The position numbers were made by a program, and so were the translations under genes. Shown here in pieces: positions 12,080 through 23,729 of a stretch of DNA of 64,000 bases. The stretch comes from Juglans regia (lineage: Eukaryota > Streptophyta > Magnoliopsida > Fagales > Juglandaceae). How positions within the stretch are numbered: position 1 is the stretch's first letter; the number at the start of each line of letters is the position of its first letter. The notes beneath the pieces were generated by a model that did no database searches, was not told where the DNA came from, and worked only from the letters and a program-made list of their open reading frames with translations. The DNA is taken from assembly GCF_001411555.2 (NCBI RefSeq), contig NC_049904.1, forward strand, positions 20,473,370 to 20,537,369. The letters run 5' to 3'.

Positions 12080-14732
12080 TGTAACGCCCCGACCCCGAGG
12101 GTCCGGAGAGTTAACTCATAAAACCTGATAATCAACTCTAACAAGGCTAGAGTACTTCCAAATTCAAGAATTTATCCATTTTCCCAAACCTCAAATCGAA
12201 CGTATATACTTCAATTAAATAAATCAAATAAACTCATCTATCCAATATTCATTCCAACAACCCAAATAAAAATCAACTCTTCTTCATGTCTCAAATAACA
12301 ACTAGAAATAATATAACATTAATATAAGTATCCATAAACCATCTAAATCCATTGAAGCAAACTTAAGAAAGATAATTAACCTCCAACACCAACACTAATA
12401 TCATGAGATACCCAACAACAAATTAATGATAATCTTCTCCATAGACTCTAATACTGATCTTCAGCTGAGCCATCGATGTCATCTGAAATATTATGAAGAT
12501 TAACGGGGTGAGTTATCAACAACTCAGCAAGCAGAGAGCATATACTAGCATGTAAACATGAGCATTTATAATATTTGATAAGCCGAACAAAACATTTACT
12601 TTCAGAATGCATAAACAAAACTTGTACAAAAACATTAGAGCGAAATTTCCAGAAAAATAAACTTATTCCAAAAATAGAATCCGTTGGTATTTCTAAACTG
12701 AAACATTATAATATTATCTTCATTTAATATCACATCGGGACAATACCATGTTTAACCCCCGTGGTAAGGTTATAAACCACCATTATACCCGTGATTGGGC
12801 CATATTCCATGTTTCACTCCCGTGGTAGGGTTATAAACCACCATTATACCCGTGGCTGGGCCTTAACAGAAACAGAACGGATTTTATCGAAAATCCGATT
12901 ACAATCATATACAGAATCAGAACTTCATGCCAAGATTTTTAGATGACACATCATATCAAAACAAAACACCGAAAGGCTTCAGATCATTTCACATGTTCGA
13001 GATAAACATAAACAAAATATTCTCATTTGTTCATAACAAAACTTTTAGAATTCCTTATTCGTTCTTTTACATAGTTCAGAAACAAAGTGCACAAAGCTAG
13101 CTTATGTCTACACCAGTCATTACAGAAAACACTTTCTCTTATATTGAATTTATGCATATGCAGAATAAACATCTGAGGTTGTTTTCAGCTCATTTCTTTT
13201 CAAAAACAAACACGTTTATTTTCAAAGTCAACCTCATTTTATTTCTTTTATGCAAAACTAGTATATGAACCCCGCTTACCTGGACTTCTTAGCTTTTCAG
13301 AAATTTCTTCAAAAAATGTTGAGTCGACTAATAATCGTCACCTATAAAAAAAATAATCACACAATTTCCGTAAGTTTTCAACCAATTACGGATTTCCATA
13401 TTTAAGCCTAAGCTTCTAAAATAATCTATCTTAATTTCTCAAAACTTAAAAATCCTCATAATCCCAAAGTATATCATTACTTCATAAAATTACCAATATC
13501 CACCACAACCCACGTCATACACAAAACACCAATATTTAAACCCGAACAGCCAACAAATCTCATAGTCTAAACCAATCATACTAACAACTCCATCACCCAA
13601 TCCAATCAACCCCGTTACTCCTCGAACTCAGTCCGGCAAAACCAATCAGCAATTAAATACAGTGTAATGTGCTAGTGCAAAAATACATTAAATTCACAAG
13701 AATTCTTTGAAAAAATACTTACATTGCTATATAATGATTTCCGAAGGATCACGAAACTGCAAGAAGTGGCGGCTCAGCAACGTAACAGTGTAAAATACAC
13801 TGTGGCCGTGGGTCTCAAAAACCCACTTTTCAACGGGGACAAACCAAGACCCAAAATTGATAGGGTAGGGCCTAGAGAGGTCGGTGAAGCCAATGGTGGT
13901 GGTGGTTTGCCGTGGCTGGCGGCGCAAGGGCTGTTTTAGGCCAAAAATGCACAAATCAGAAATGGACTTGGTGGGGCTTCACCGGTGACGTACCGGAGCC
14001 GGGGTTGGGTTCATTGGGTAGCTGAGAGGTTGGGGATGAAGTGGTGAAGAGATGGTGGCCGGTGGTGGCGCGACGGTGGCGCGCGAGCACAAAGAACTCC
14101 GCGGCTTGGTGTGGTGCGTGGGGGCTAACGGCGGCGCGAGGAGGGCTGAAATTGGAGGGGTGAGGTCGCCGTCCTGTGGGAAGCACGATGGGGTGGGCGG
14201 TGTCGCGCACGGCAACGCGACGGCGGCGGGCTGGGTGAGGAACGGTTGCACGGCGAGAGAGAGAGAGAGACGTCCGCGCGGGAAGGGAAACCAGGGGAGA
14301 AAAAGAAAATAAAGAAAAAAAAGAAGAAAAGAAAAAGAAAAGGAAAGGAAAAAAAATGAGGGAAAAGAAGTGAGGTCCAAAACTCACAACTTGGGTCACA
14401 AAAACAATTCCAACAAAAAAAAATTATTTCAACACCACAGTTTTAAATAAAATAAATTTAAATGCAGTGACTAAGTAAAATAAGATAATTAAATCCAACA
14501 ATACAATAATATTTAAAACCTACAAACTAATTTAAATTAAGAGAATTTAAATGCATAACAATTATTAATATTAAGCAAACATGTCAAATTTAATTTTCAC
14601 AAATTAAAATCATAAAAAAAAACCAATAAAATCTGAAAATTTAAAACAAGCTAATCAAATTTTAAATTAATAACAAATAATCCTTCAATTAAAAAAAATA
14701 CACTAAAAAAAAAAAAAATTCGGGGTGTTACA
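12080..14732 (-). repeat. 5' LTR (right) of the LARD-like element, 2653 bp
   Basis: Direct repeat of 7374-10138. On the minus strand this is the LTR next to the PBS, hence the promoter-bearing 5' LTR. It has two 61-bp units (12746-12866), a (GA)8 run (14255-14270) and the same mini-exon block (13280-13341, bounded by TATAG and CAG/GTAAGC on minus). Confidence 0.92.
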
Positions 14733-15281
14733 TAAGGTGTTGTAACAATGGTCAGGTTGGTGACTTTTGGTTATGATTGTGGTGGACTTTAATGTAGGTA
14801 TGTATATTGAGCTACTGTTCAAGGGTGTAATATTGCATTTGGTTGTGATTGTACTGCTGGAAATGTTGCATTTTTAATTTAAGTTGGGATTATGATTGTT
14901 GTGCAGGATGTAATGTAGGTAATTTTCCCTTTTAGTGATTGTGATTGTAATTGTGAATTTTCTCCTCTTTTGTTTTGTAACTTATGTAATTTTTTCATTA
15001 ATTGTATTTTTTTTAAAATTTTTTTTTACAATATTTTTCTGCAGTAGGCCATAACTATGTTTGTTTTACTATATTTTTCTACAATGAGATAAAATTGAAG
15101 CCCACTGGGTAGATATTGATTTTTAGTTTTTTTTTTTTAATTTTTAACAAGTTTTTTAGAAATTGGCCAAAAGTCAACAAAAACGGACTCTTGGGTCGGC
15201 CCAACTCCGATTGGAGTCGGAACACGAATCCAAAATCACCTCCAATTCCAGTCATAGTTCGAACTCACCCCTAGAAGAATA
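14733..15281 (+). mobile_element. hAT transposon copy 1, right part with terminal inverted repeat
   Basis: Continues the hAT copy broken at 7373. It aligns with 37560-38085 (shared ggttatgattgtggtggac, gcatttggttgtgattgtac, and the cggcccaactccgattgga region). The right terminus gaactcacccctag is the inverted repeat seen in full in copy 2, and is followed by aagaata, as in copy 2. No coding sequence remains here. Confidence 0.75.
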
Positions 15282-15307
15282 TCGTACAATAGGAGCAATT
15301 AATTGAA

Positions 15308-15420
15308 CAAGCTTTCGCTCAACTGGCAACCACCCTAGTCCTTATGGGTTCATGGGGCCTAAAGCTCGGAGATTCAAATCCCCTCAAGAGCATTAGCGTT
15401 AACAACTTAACATTGGATTG
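15308..15420 (+). repeat. tRNA-like SINE relic, copy 1
   Basis: A box A-like string (cgctcaactggca, 15316-15328) is followed about 45 bp later by a box B-like string (gattcaaatccc, 15370-15382), as in tRNA-derived elements. The same sequence lies at the matching place downstream of hAT copy 2 (38135-38215), where box B reads ggttcaaatcccc. It is not a functional tRNA: no cloverleaf acceptor stem was found. Confidence 0.45.
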
Positions 15421-16134
15421 GCTCTCATTAGACAAATTTTGCATATATCTCAACTTTTCTTCTATCTATCCCGCTTGAAATTTAATTGCACATTAAACTA
15501 TTCATCTAAAATCTATCTAATAATAAAATGTTATCTATCATCATATTTCGCATATCTATTAGTTATATTTACTTATCAAATAAATTTTATTTTATTTAAA
15601 TTATTATAATTTATAACGATAGTTTTATTATTAATAATGTAACGATTATGTCTTTCATTTTAATTAAATTATTACTTTTTGCTTATATATCTAATGCAAA
15701 CCATTCGATAAAATCTAAAAACATATTTTATTCAAGTTTGGATTGGAGGATAGAGGAAGAAAAATGAAGAACTTGTAAATGCACTGATCAGTTTTACGCA
15801 ACGAACGAGAGAAATCAGGTCAAAAATAATAATAATAAGACTGTTCAGAGAGAGAAAATAAGCTTAAAAAGTAGATGCCTAAATTGCCATTCATTTTCAT
15901 GTATATTTAACTACCGTAGTTAAAAGCTCAGACCACTATTGGATACCTAATGCCTACACCACTGCCGGTGGTTAAACTGGGCTAAATGACCAGGTCCCTC
16001 AAGAATTACCAGTGAAAAAAAGAAATTAAAAGAAAAAATTAACAGCCTTTCTGAAAAAAATACCATCAATGATTTTTCAGGCATATTTTAAGGAATAATA
16101 TTAGATACAGTTATGAGTATGGAAGAACCATATC
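15420..16134. repeat. Duplicated intergenic spacer, copy 1, first part
   Basis: Aligns with 38216-38930. Shared text includes tgcaaaccattcggtaaaat-like, ttggattggaggatag, gatgcctaaatt, agctcagaccactattgg and ggatacctaatg. The continuation of copy 1 is displaced to 26801 by the Tat element. No gene was seen. Confidence 0.75.
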
Positions 16135-16642
16135 TGTAAGGAGACTTTTCCCATTAGAGAGGCCCAGTAGATGCTTGGCCTAAGGTAGCAGGCCCAAACT
16201 GTAGCCCTTAAATAGCCCAAGGCCCTCTCCAAAGATGCCAACTTACAAGCTAAGGAAGGTGGTGAAGGAGTTGATGGGATGGGCTGACCTAACGCAGCTC
16301 GGCTGCACCCACTCTTGGGAAATTGAACTTAGCAAAGCAGTAAGAGCGGAAGAGCCTTTGATCTTCTGACACAGGAGCTTGAATGGACAACAGATGGGAA
16401 ATTTAGGGTAAAAGCAATCGAGAAGTCATGCACCGCATTAATGGCGCCATCACAAAGGCACACCGCATTAAAGACACTAGCAAAGGAAACAGTAAGCCAA
16501 GACGTGGGCTCCACAGGACCAGGTATGATCTGTTCCCCCCCGACTACTAGTATAAATAACAGTCCTCGGGTACGATGAAACTATCTTCACTCTCAATCAT
16601 TATTTACAAACTTCCAAGAAAACATTCACTAACTTAAGTATC
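16135..16642 (+). repeat. 5' LTR of the Tat element, truncated at its 3' end
   Basis: Aligns with 26171-26690 (tgtaag start, aaagatgccaacttacaagc, gttccccccc, the TATA-like tataaataac near 16550, tcattatttacaaactt). The last about 125 bp of the complete LTR, and everything up to the RNase H/integrase junction, are missing, so a deletion joined LTR to pol near 16643. Confidence 0.88.
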
Positions 16643-17896
16643 AAGGGTCGAAAACTAGAAAGCAAACTAGCTGGAGTGTGCGGCGTGGACAAGAAGGCTT
16701 CCCTCTACCACAGCAAGTGGTGACCCGAACCGTTGAAGTGCCTGCGGTAGGGATTGAGGTGATGCAAATATAACCTGGAGCCCCTAACTGGGAAAGGGAC
16801 ATCCTCAAGTATTTGGATAGCAGCGAATTGCTCGAGGATAGATAAGAAGCCCAGAAGGTTAAAAGCCGAGCAGCAAGGTACACTTTGATCGAAGGAGTCC
16901 TGTATCGGAGAGGAGACGCGGTGCCTCCCTTGAGGTGCATCTCCCAAGAGGAAGCCCAGTACTTGTTGGCAGAGATACATGAGAGAATATGCAATAATCA
17001 TTCGGGAGAAAGGGCATTAGCAGGAAAGGCGATAAGGGCTGGATACTATTGGCCCCATGCCTTGCGAGATGCCAAGTAGTACGCATGAAAATGTTGAAAG
17101 TGTCAAAAGTACGCCAAGGTGCCCCATTGACCGCTAAAAGAGCTAACATCTATTACCTCGCCATGGCCCTTCGCCCAATGGAGAATTGATCTGGTCAGGC
17201 AGCTTCTCCCAAGCAAAGGAGGCATGAAGTTCATCGTAGTAGCAGTAAATTATTTCACCAAGTGGGTTGAGGTTGAAGCTCTAGCGACCATCACAGCAAA
17301 CAGCATCATGCAATTTTTGTGGAAAATAGTGGTCTACCACTTTGGCATCCCACACACCATCATATCAGATAACGGGAGATAGTTGGATTCTGAACATTAC
17401 CATAACTGGTGTCAGGAGTTGGGGATTGAGTTTCGGTAACCCACTCTAATGGCAAAGTAGAAGCCACCAATAAGATACTGATGGGAATACTCAAGAAACG
17501 ACTTGATGATCGGAAGGGCACTTGGGCAAAGTAACTTCTCGGCTTGCTGTGGGCATATCGAGTCACGATAAAGACACAGACAAGAGAAATGCTTTTCACC
17601 CTTGCGTATTGTCACGAAGCAATGCCACCAGTGGAGATCAGGATCCCCATATACAGAGTACAACATTTCGATTAGAGTTCCAAGGACAAAAGGTTTGAAA
17701 AGCAGCTTGACCTGTTGGAAGAAGTCAGGTTGGAGGTCGAAATAGGGGTTGCCACCAACAAGAGATGGGCAGAATGCTACTTCAACAAATGAGTGTGTCT
17801 GAGAGCATTCGCGGTTGGAGACATGGTGCTCAAAGAAATGAGAACAACAATACGAGATGGAGGAAAGCTGGGTCCAGTGGGAAGGCCCATATGTAG
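16643..17896 (+). pseudogene. Tat-lineage Pol relic: RNase H-integrase linker and integrase
   Basis: The first clear residues read ARYTLIEGVLYRRGD (about 16875), the usual stretch before the integrase zinc finger. This is followed by the HHCC zinc-finger region (AEIHERICNNHSGERAL and then KCQKYA), in which stops interrupt the Cys-bearing part (around 17079). The catalytic core is recognisable: PWPFAQWRIDL (first Asp), VVAVNYFTKWVEVEALATI, and HTIISDNGR (second Asp). The third acidic residue and following text (LLGLLWAYRVT, LDLLEE) remain in shifted frames to about 17890. Integrase inserts the cDNA copy into the host genome. At least half a dozen stops and shifts make this copy dead. The C-terminal end of the frame continues after the solo LTR at 20780. 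Confidence 0.85.
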
Positions 17897-20774
17897 TGTA
17901 ATGCCCGGTTCCACCACCCCCACTAAGTTTTTCATCACGTCAAGCACCCCACACTTTTCCTCTTTCGGTGGAACATCATTATTATTCGACCGTTGCATAT
18001 TGTTTCTGCGTTATTCTAAAACTTTGCACATGAATAAGCCTCACGGGAAACCCACCTGCACCCCTTGCTAACCGAGCACTAGCATCAGCGTCCGCATGCA
18101 TGCACAACCCAGTTCAAGTAGGCAGCCATTTTCTTTACTCACTTCAACACTGCTGCTCGATCTCGACCCACCCAGCCGCTGTTCACCCGGTTGCCGTACC
18201 AGCCAACCACCAGCACCTAGCACGCCGGAAGCCACCGTATGAAACTGCCCTACCACGCGAAGCCGTAGCCCATGCATAGACGTCCGTAGCATGCATGAAG
18301 CTCAGCCCAGTGCACGTCGCACTCTGATCCTCTCCACGCCAACCCAAAACGCCAGCCACTAGCCTTGTCACCACGAAGCCGAGCCACCCTCGCTGCTCCT
18401 CCCTCAGACAACCACCGAAACACTGCCTCATCATCAACCGAAGCATCCCCTGTTTTAGCTCCCGAAAACAGAGCAAGTTCTTGCTCAAATTCCCCACTAA
18501 GCTCCCTTCCGTCGGCCTCTCACCCTCCCCGTGCCCCTCGGCAGGCACGTTACAACAACCATCCACCGCACGGAATCACTCAAAATAGTAAGCCAACCAC
18601 GGGACCACTGTGGAACAACTGCAGCAGCAGCCTGTTGCCATCAGGAACATCCTTCCCGCGTGAAGCCCAGCTCGGCCACGGGCCACCTAGTCGCAGCTCA
18701 CCCAGCTAACGCGAAACCAACCTCCACGTCACCACCGTACTGCTCGACCACTGCTTCTAACCACTGCTCTCTCTTCCTCTCGGTATTATCTTCTCCCACA
18801 TGCCGTGATCACTCTCTCTCCATTCTCCCATCACTTTCTCTTCACTCATCACTCTCTCTCTTACCAGTGCTCAACTTGCCGTCGTGACCACCGCTGTTCA
18901 CCGTACCCAGGCCGCCGTCACACGAAGTCCTCTCGGTAAATACTTCCCCTCCATGCAAAGTAGAGCTTATTTTTAAACTGGGAATAGTGTACTTTAGTTT
19001 TCTCCCGTAAACAAAAAAGCTTGGCATGATGTGGAATACTTTTGATGAAATTCCTTTCATGCCCTTTGAGTTATAAAAACTGTATTATTATTTTTGGACG
19101 TAAATTGTAGCTTGGGCCTCAATTAACTGGTTTGCTGATAATTTGTAAAATGTTTTAATTGGGCCTAGACTCGTTTTATTCTAGTACAATAATTATAATT
19201 TTATAGAAATATTTTAAAATTAATGTATTTGTCGGAGGAGTTAAGTTATATCAACGAAATTTAGGAAATAGTGGTATTTTGGAGTTAAGAGAAATTTTAG
19301 GTTTTGAAGTATTAAAATAGGTATTTCCAGTGTAATTACAAACTAACTGTTCAATTGGAAATTTATTCAAGTTACATGAATTTTCTATAGGTGGCGATTG
19401 ATATTCGTTTGGCACTGTTGTGAAGATATTTTGAAAAGCTAAGAAGTTCAGGTAAGTGAGGTTCCTATACTAGACTTTGCATAAAAAGAAAATGAAACGA
19501 GGTTGATTAGAAAATATACATATTTGTTTTGAAAAGAAATCTGAAAGCAACTTTAGTTATGCGTTACCGCATATGCATGAAAGCTGTATAAGAGAAAATA
19601 TTTTATGTCATGACTAGTGTATACATGAGCTAATTTTTGTACATTCTTTTTCTGAACCATGCAAAATTAGCGAATTTAAAATTTATGAAAATTTGTACAT
19701 GTGATATGAAAATGTTCTAAAACTGTTTTTGAATATGTGAAAAGATCTAAATTTGTTCAGGACTCTATTTTGAATATGTTGTGACATCTGGAAACCTTAG
19801 TATGAGATTCTGATTCCGTATTTTGATTAAATCTGATTATGGTGTTCTGCTCGGTTTCCTTTACGGCCCAACCACGGGTTATAATAGTATATATGGCCCA
19901 ACCACGAGTAATAATGGTGGACACGGTCCAACCACAGGTTATAATAGTGGATAAGGCCCAGTCACGGATATAATGGTGGTATATAATCCTACCACGAGAG
20001 TTAAACATGGTATACGGCCCAGTCACAGTTATAAAGGTGATTTATAATTTTATCACGGGAGTGAAACATGGTATATGACTCAGCTACGAGTATAATGGTG
20101 GCTTATAACCCTACCTATGTGATGCTCTAATATGATGAAGATGAGGTCTCAGATTTTGATATGCCAAAGGATTTTAAATAAGAAAGTTTTCTGAAAACTT
20201 TGCTCTGAAAGTTTTGGTAACATGATTTGATTTTGCATTCTGAAAGTAAATGTTTCTGTTTTTACATTCTGAAAGTAAATGTTTTTGATTTTACCATCTG
20301 AAAGTAAATATCTTGTTCTGCATTCTGAATTCTAAAAAATGATCATGTTTACATACTAGTATATGTTCTCTACTTACTGAGTTGTTGATAACTCACTCCT
20401 TATCTCCACAATATTTTTCAAATCATTATGATGGTCCTGCTGGCAAGTAAGAGTAGGCTATGTTAGAGAAGTTGTGAAGTTTGTAGAAGAATAAGTACCC
20501 GAGGATACAAGTATTTATTTTGGGAGTCTCTTTAGTTAATTTATGACTTTATATTATTTTTGGCACTGTAAGTCATGGAAATTTCGAACTATGTAGAGTT
20601 CTTATTTATTTCTTTGAGGTAATTAATTAGTGTCTTGATAGATGGACATATATTTTTATTTTGAATAAATGGATTTCGTATTTGGATGGAATATCAAAGT
20701 GTAAAAATCTATTATAGAAGATGACATTAGGTTACAAGAGTTGGCCCTCCGGACCTCTAGTATGGGGCGTTACA
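17897..20774 (+). mobile_element. Solo LTR (2878 bp), TSD TGTAG, inside Tat integrase
   Basis: Begins tgtaatgccc and ends ggggcgttaca, flanked by perfect 5-bp duplications tgtag (17892-17896 and 20775-20779). It has the same architecture as LTR-A and LTR-B: a GC-rich, CT-rich 5' third, an acceptor-like tatag (19390), a mini-exon-like block with donor cag/gtaagt (19451), diverged 60-bp units (ggcccaaccacgggttataa, 19861-20110), and the block ttgataactcactccttatctcc (20393 on). Only one LTR with a matching TSD implies unequal homologous recombination between the two LTRs of a former full element. Reading frames within (for example 18365-18709) are low-complexity artefacts. Confidence 0.93.
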
Positions 20775-20779
20775 TGTAG

Positions 20780-20875
20780 TCACCACCACTACTCGTTTGG
20801 ACTCCTACAGACTCCCAAGGAAACGAGCTGCCGCATCCTTGGAATGCCAAGCACTTGGTAAAATTTTATTGTTAA
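20780..20875 (+). pseudogene. Tat-lineage Pol C-terminus, after the solo LTR
   Basis: One frame reads NELPHPWNAKHLVKFYC then TAA at 20873-20875. This is the typical C-terminal end of Tat-lineage Pol, where a 'P-WN---L-K-Y' motif closes the protein. Together with 16643-17896 it shows that the solo LTR split a continuous reading frame just before the last about 30 residues. Confidence 0.8.
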
Positions 20876-20989
20876 AACTGACTTAGTTATTGTAAGTTTG
20901 TGTTTTCATGAAAATATTGCGAATCCTAATGAAAGAGGTGTTGTGTTTTGATGTCGAATTTCAGGAATATAATGTCCATTAACATAATC

Positions 20990-22920
20990 TCCATCGACAA
21001 AGTCTCTGTCAACTACTTACCTCTCCCCGAGGCACCAAAGGGGGGAGTCATGCCAAAGGCTACTTTATCCTTCTCGCGGAGGAGTGCAGGTTGGCCCTCG
21101 GCCATCTAGAGACAAACTTACCTTCCTTGTAAGCGTCAACAGTCAAGAGTGGGTCCAGTTACAAACTGTCTGAATAGTGTACCTCCCGTGGGGCCCAATG
21201 GGCAGGTTAAGCCAAAGGCCACCCTATCCCTCCTGCAATGGAGAGCGGGTCCAGTCTTACCGAAAACTTACCCCTACCTCCGCCATGACGAAGTGCGGGA
21301 TTAACGCCAGTCTAACCCAAACTTACCATTTTCTACAATGTCAAAGGCGGGAGCAGGTCCAGTTACAAACTGCCCGAACAATTTACCTCCCCACGAAGGA
21401 TGATAGGTGAACTGGAGGCTCAACCTCCTCATCTGGGAGAGCGGGTCCAGCCCTCCCGGTGGCCCGAAGATCTTACCCCAACCCCCATCGCGGCAAAGGA
21501 GCGGACAAGCCACATCTTTGTTCGATTTACCTCCCTCGCAGGGCACCAAAGGAAAAGGTAGGCCCGAATGATGTCTTGTCCCTTCTACAGCATAGTGCGG
21601 GTTAGTCCTCAGCTACCTGAACGAGAAGACTTACCTTCATCATAAGCGTCAAAAGGCGAGAGTGGGTTTACTGACAAACTGCCAGAAAAACCTGCCTCCT
21701 TGCCGACCAAGGAGATGGGTTGAGCCAAAGGCCGCCATGTCCCCCTGAGGCGAAGCAAGGAACAGAGAGATGGGTTGAGCCAAAGGCCGTCCAATCCCTC
21801 TTGCGATGGAGAGCAGGCCCAACCCAAGGCTGCCCAAAGACTTACCCTAACCCCCATCTTGGTGAAGGAGCAGACCAGCCATCATTGTCCGAATTACCTC
21901 ATTGGGGGGCTAAAGGGACAATTTGGCTTAAGGCAATCCAGCCCCATCCCAAGGGAGTGTGAGTGGTCCTCAGCCACTCAAAGACGAAGACTACCTTCCT
22001 CGTGAGCGTCAACAGGTGGGAGCGGGTCCAGTTACAGACTGCCCGAACGACCTACCTTCCAATGGACCAAGGAGATGGGTTGAGCAGAAGGCCGCAATGT
22101 CTCCCTGCGGTGGAGAGTGGCTATAATAACAAACTACCCGAATGACATTCCTCCCCATGGACCAAGGAGAAGGGTTGATCCGATGGCCACCCTATCTCTT
22201 ACCGCGGGTAAGTTGTCGGGTAGCCGAGTGGATACAGCCCCGCGGCTGCCCGACAACTTACCCCGACCCCTACCGCGGTGAAGGAGAGGAGCAGTTGCAT
22301 CGTTGCCCAAATTACCTCCTTGGGGGAACTAGAAAGACTGGGTGGCTTGATGCATCTCGACCCCTCCCCAATAGAGTGCGGGCTCGGTCCATCGACTGCC
22401 CAAATATAAGCACCACAACGAGAAGTGATAAGCACGTCTCATCGCAAGCTGAAGGGCCCAGGTTTGCAAAGTCTAATCTCTCATCAAGCTAAGGATAAAA
22501 TAATGATAAGATGCTTATGTTTCAGATAGGGACTAAATGTGCAATGTCAATGGGCGGGAGCGGGTTCAGTCTCGGATTGCCTGAACAACTTACCCCACCC
22601 CTATCTCAACGAAAGAGTGAGGCAGCCACACCCCTACCAGGGTTACCACCTCAGGGAAACCAGAGAGGTGGGATGGCTTGAAGCATCTCGGCCTCTCCCA
22701 GATGGAGTGCGGGCCCGGTCCATCAACCGTCCGAACATCACACCAAAGAACGAAGACATCAACACCACAATAAGAAGTGACAAGCACATCTCACCACAGG
22801 CCAAAAGGCCCAGAACTCAACAACACAAAATGCAAAAGGAAAGGAACAAGCGAGGTAGAACGCATCCTAAAGACCGACGACAGAATGTCACAAAGGGCAC
22901 CAGGAAGGCAACTAACTAGT
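20990..22920 (+). repeat. Divergent tandem repeat field in the Tat 3' internal region
   Basis: Many imperfect units carry recurring phrases: gagcgggtccagttacaaactg, gcccgaa(c/t)ga(c/t)(t/c)tacctcc, ccaaggagatgggttgagcc, and a longer pair at 22255-22470 and 22590-22810 (accccacccct, tggcttgaagcatctcg, gagtgcgggc(c/t)cggtcca). Spacing varies from about 120 to 280 bp. Frames here give Pro/Arg-rich fragments that change phase, so I do not regard them as genes. Such fields near the 3' end are common in Tat elements. Confidence 0.7.
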
Positions 22921-23099
22921 AAGGAGACTGCAAGCTGGGAACCGACTACCGGCAGAGTCATAGGGGATCAAGGGGTTCGGCACTAGAGGGGTGCACAGTA
23001 AAGCTTGGGTAGACAGCAATCCTCCTGCCTGATGCGGACCCCCTATAATTCCCTCTATCCCCCCAGCCAAAAAGAGAAAAGGGAGAAAGCATAGAGGAA

Positions 23100-23290
23100 G
23101 AACATTCAAAACTAGCACCACAAGCATAAAGGAATTTTATTAATAAACAAGTCACAACATAAGACCACAAGCTTACAATAAACAAGTTACAATGGAAAGC
23201 AACAAGTCACAACAGAAGGCCGCAAGCTTACAATATACAAGTTACAACAAGAAGCTGCAAACCACAACATAAAACCATAAGTAGGATAAG
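23100..23290. repeat. Short AC-rich tandem repeats
   Basis: Repeats of acaagtcacaac / acaagcttacaata / acaagttacaa occur at roughly 20-70 bp spacing. They lie downstream of the antisense ORF (minus orientation), in what would be its 3' untranslated region. Confidence 0.7.
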
Positions 23291-23729
23291 TCGACTGATA
23301 TAAGGTCTCTAGAGCGTAAGCAGAGTCCGATCAAATTATGCCCCATCAGGAACTGCCGACAGAGATCTCTATCACTACGATGTGCCGATAATGCCCGAGG
23401 TTACCTCTAAGAAAATCAACAGGGATGCAATGAGCCAACTGTGTGAGCCGTGCTGCGGCAGTAACCTCCAGGGGCCTCAAGCTGATTGAGAAGAGGTATG
23501 AGAAACTGTTGGAGGAGGTGAAGACAGGAAGGCGAGATAACGATAAGAGGGCAGTCCGAGATTGCGGGAAGAAGCGTTGTGTGCTGGAGTGTGTGAAGAT
23601 GGAGGCCGACAGCGAGGTTGAACTTTGGAAGAGGAAGGGTTTAGCGCTTCAGCCTCGCAACAATCATAGAGAAGAACAAGAAGAGGCATACAACCGACAG
23701 CCAAGGAGAGACCACAGTCAGTGAGCATG

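Larger units (their letters stand above)
7374..14732 (-). mobile_element. Complete non-autonomous (LARD-like) LTR retrotransposon, minus strand, TSD TAAGG
   Basis: Two long direct LTRs (7374-10138 and 12080-14732) begin tgtaacgccccgacc and end ggggtgttaca. They flank a 1.94-kb internal region without a meaningful gene. Target duplications taagg lie at 7369-7373 and 14733-14737. Orientation is minus: a PBS identical to the start of the initiator-Met type (TGGTATCAGAGA on minus, plus 12066-12077) abuts the right LTR, and a purine tract (TAAGGGGGGGAGGA on minus, 10139-10152) abuts the left LTR. Large LTRs with a short non-coding interior fit a LARD-type element that depends on an autonomous Ty3/gypsy partner. 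The LTRs are nearly identical apart from repeat-number changes, so insertion is relatively recent. It sits inside hAT copy 1. Confidence 0.93.

Noticed and set aside
18068..18887. Several 70-127 residue frames on both strands
   Set aside because: They fall in the GC-rich 5' third of the solo LTR, give Ser/Pro/Thr-rich low-complexity products, and have no equivalents kept open in related LTRs.
21177..22919. Chain of plus-strand Pro/Arg-rich frames that could look like a secreted or regulatory protein
   Set aside because: The frames change phase from unit to unit of a divergent repeat field and lie in the 3' part of a Tat element.
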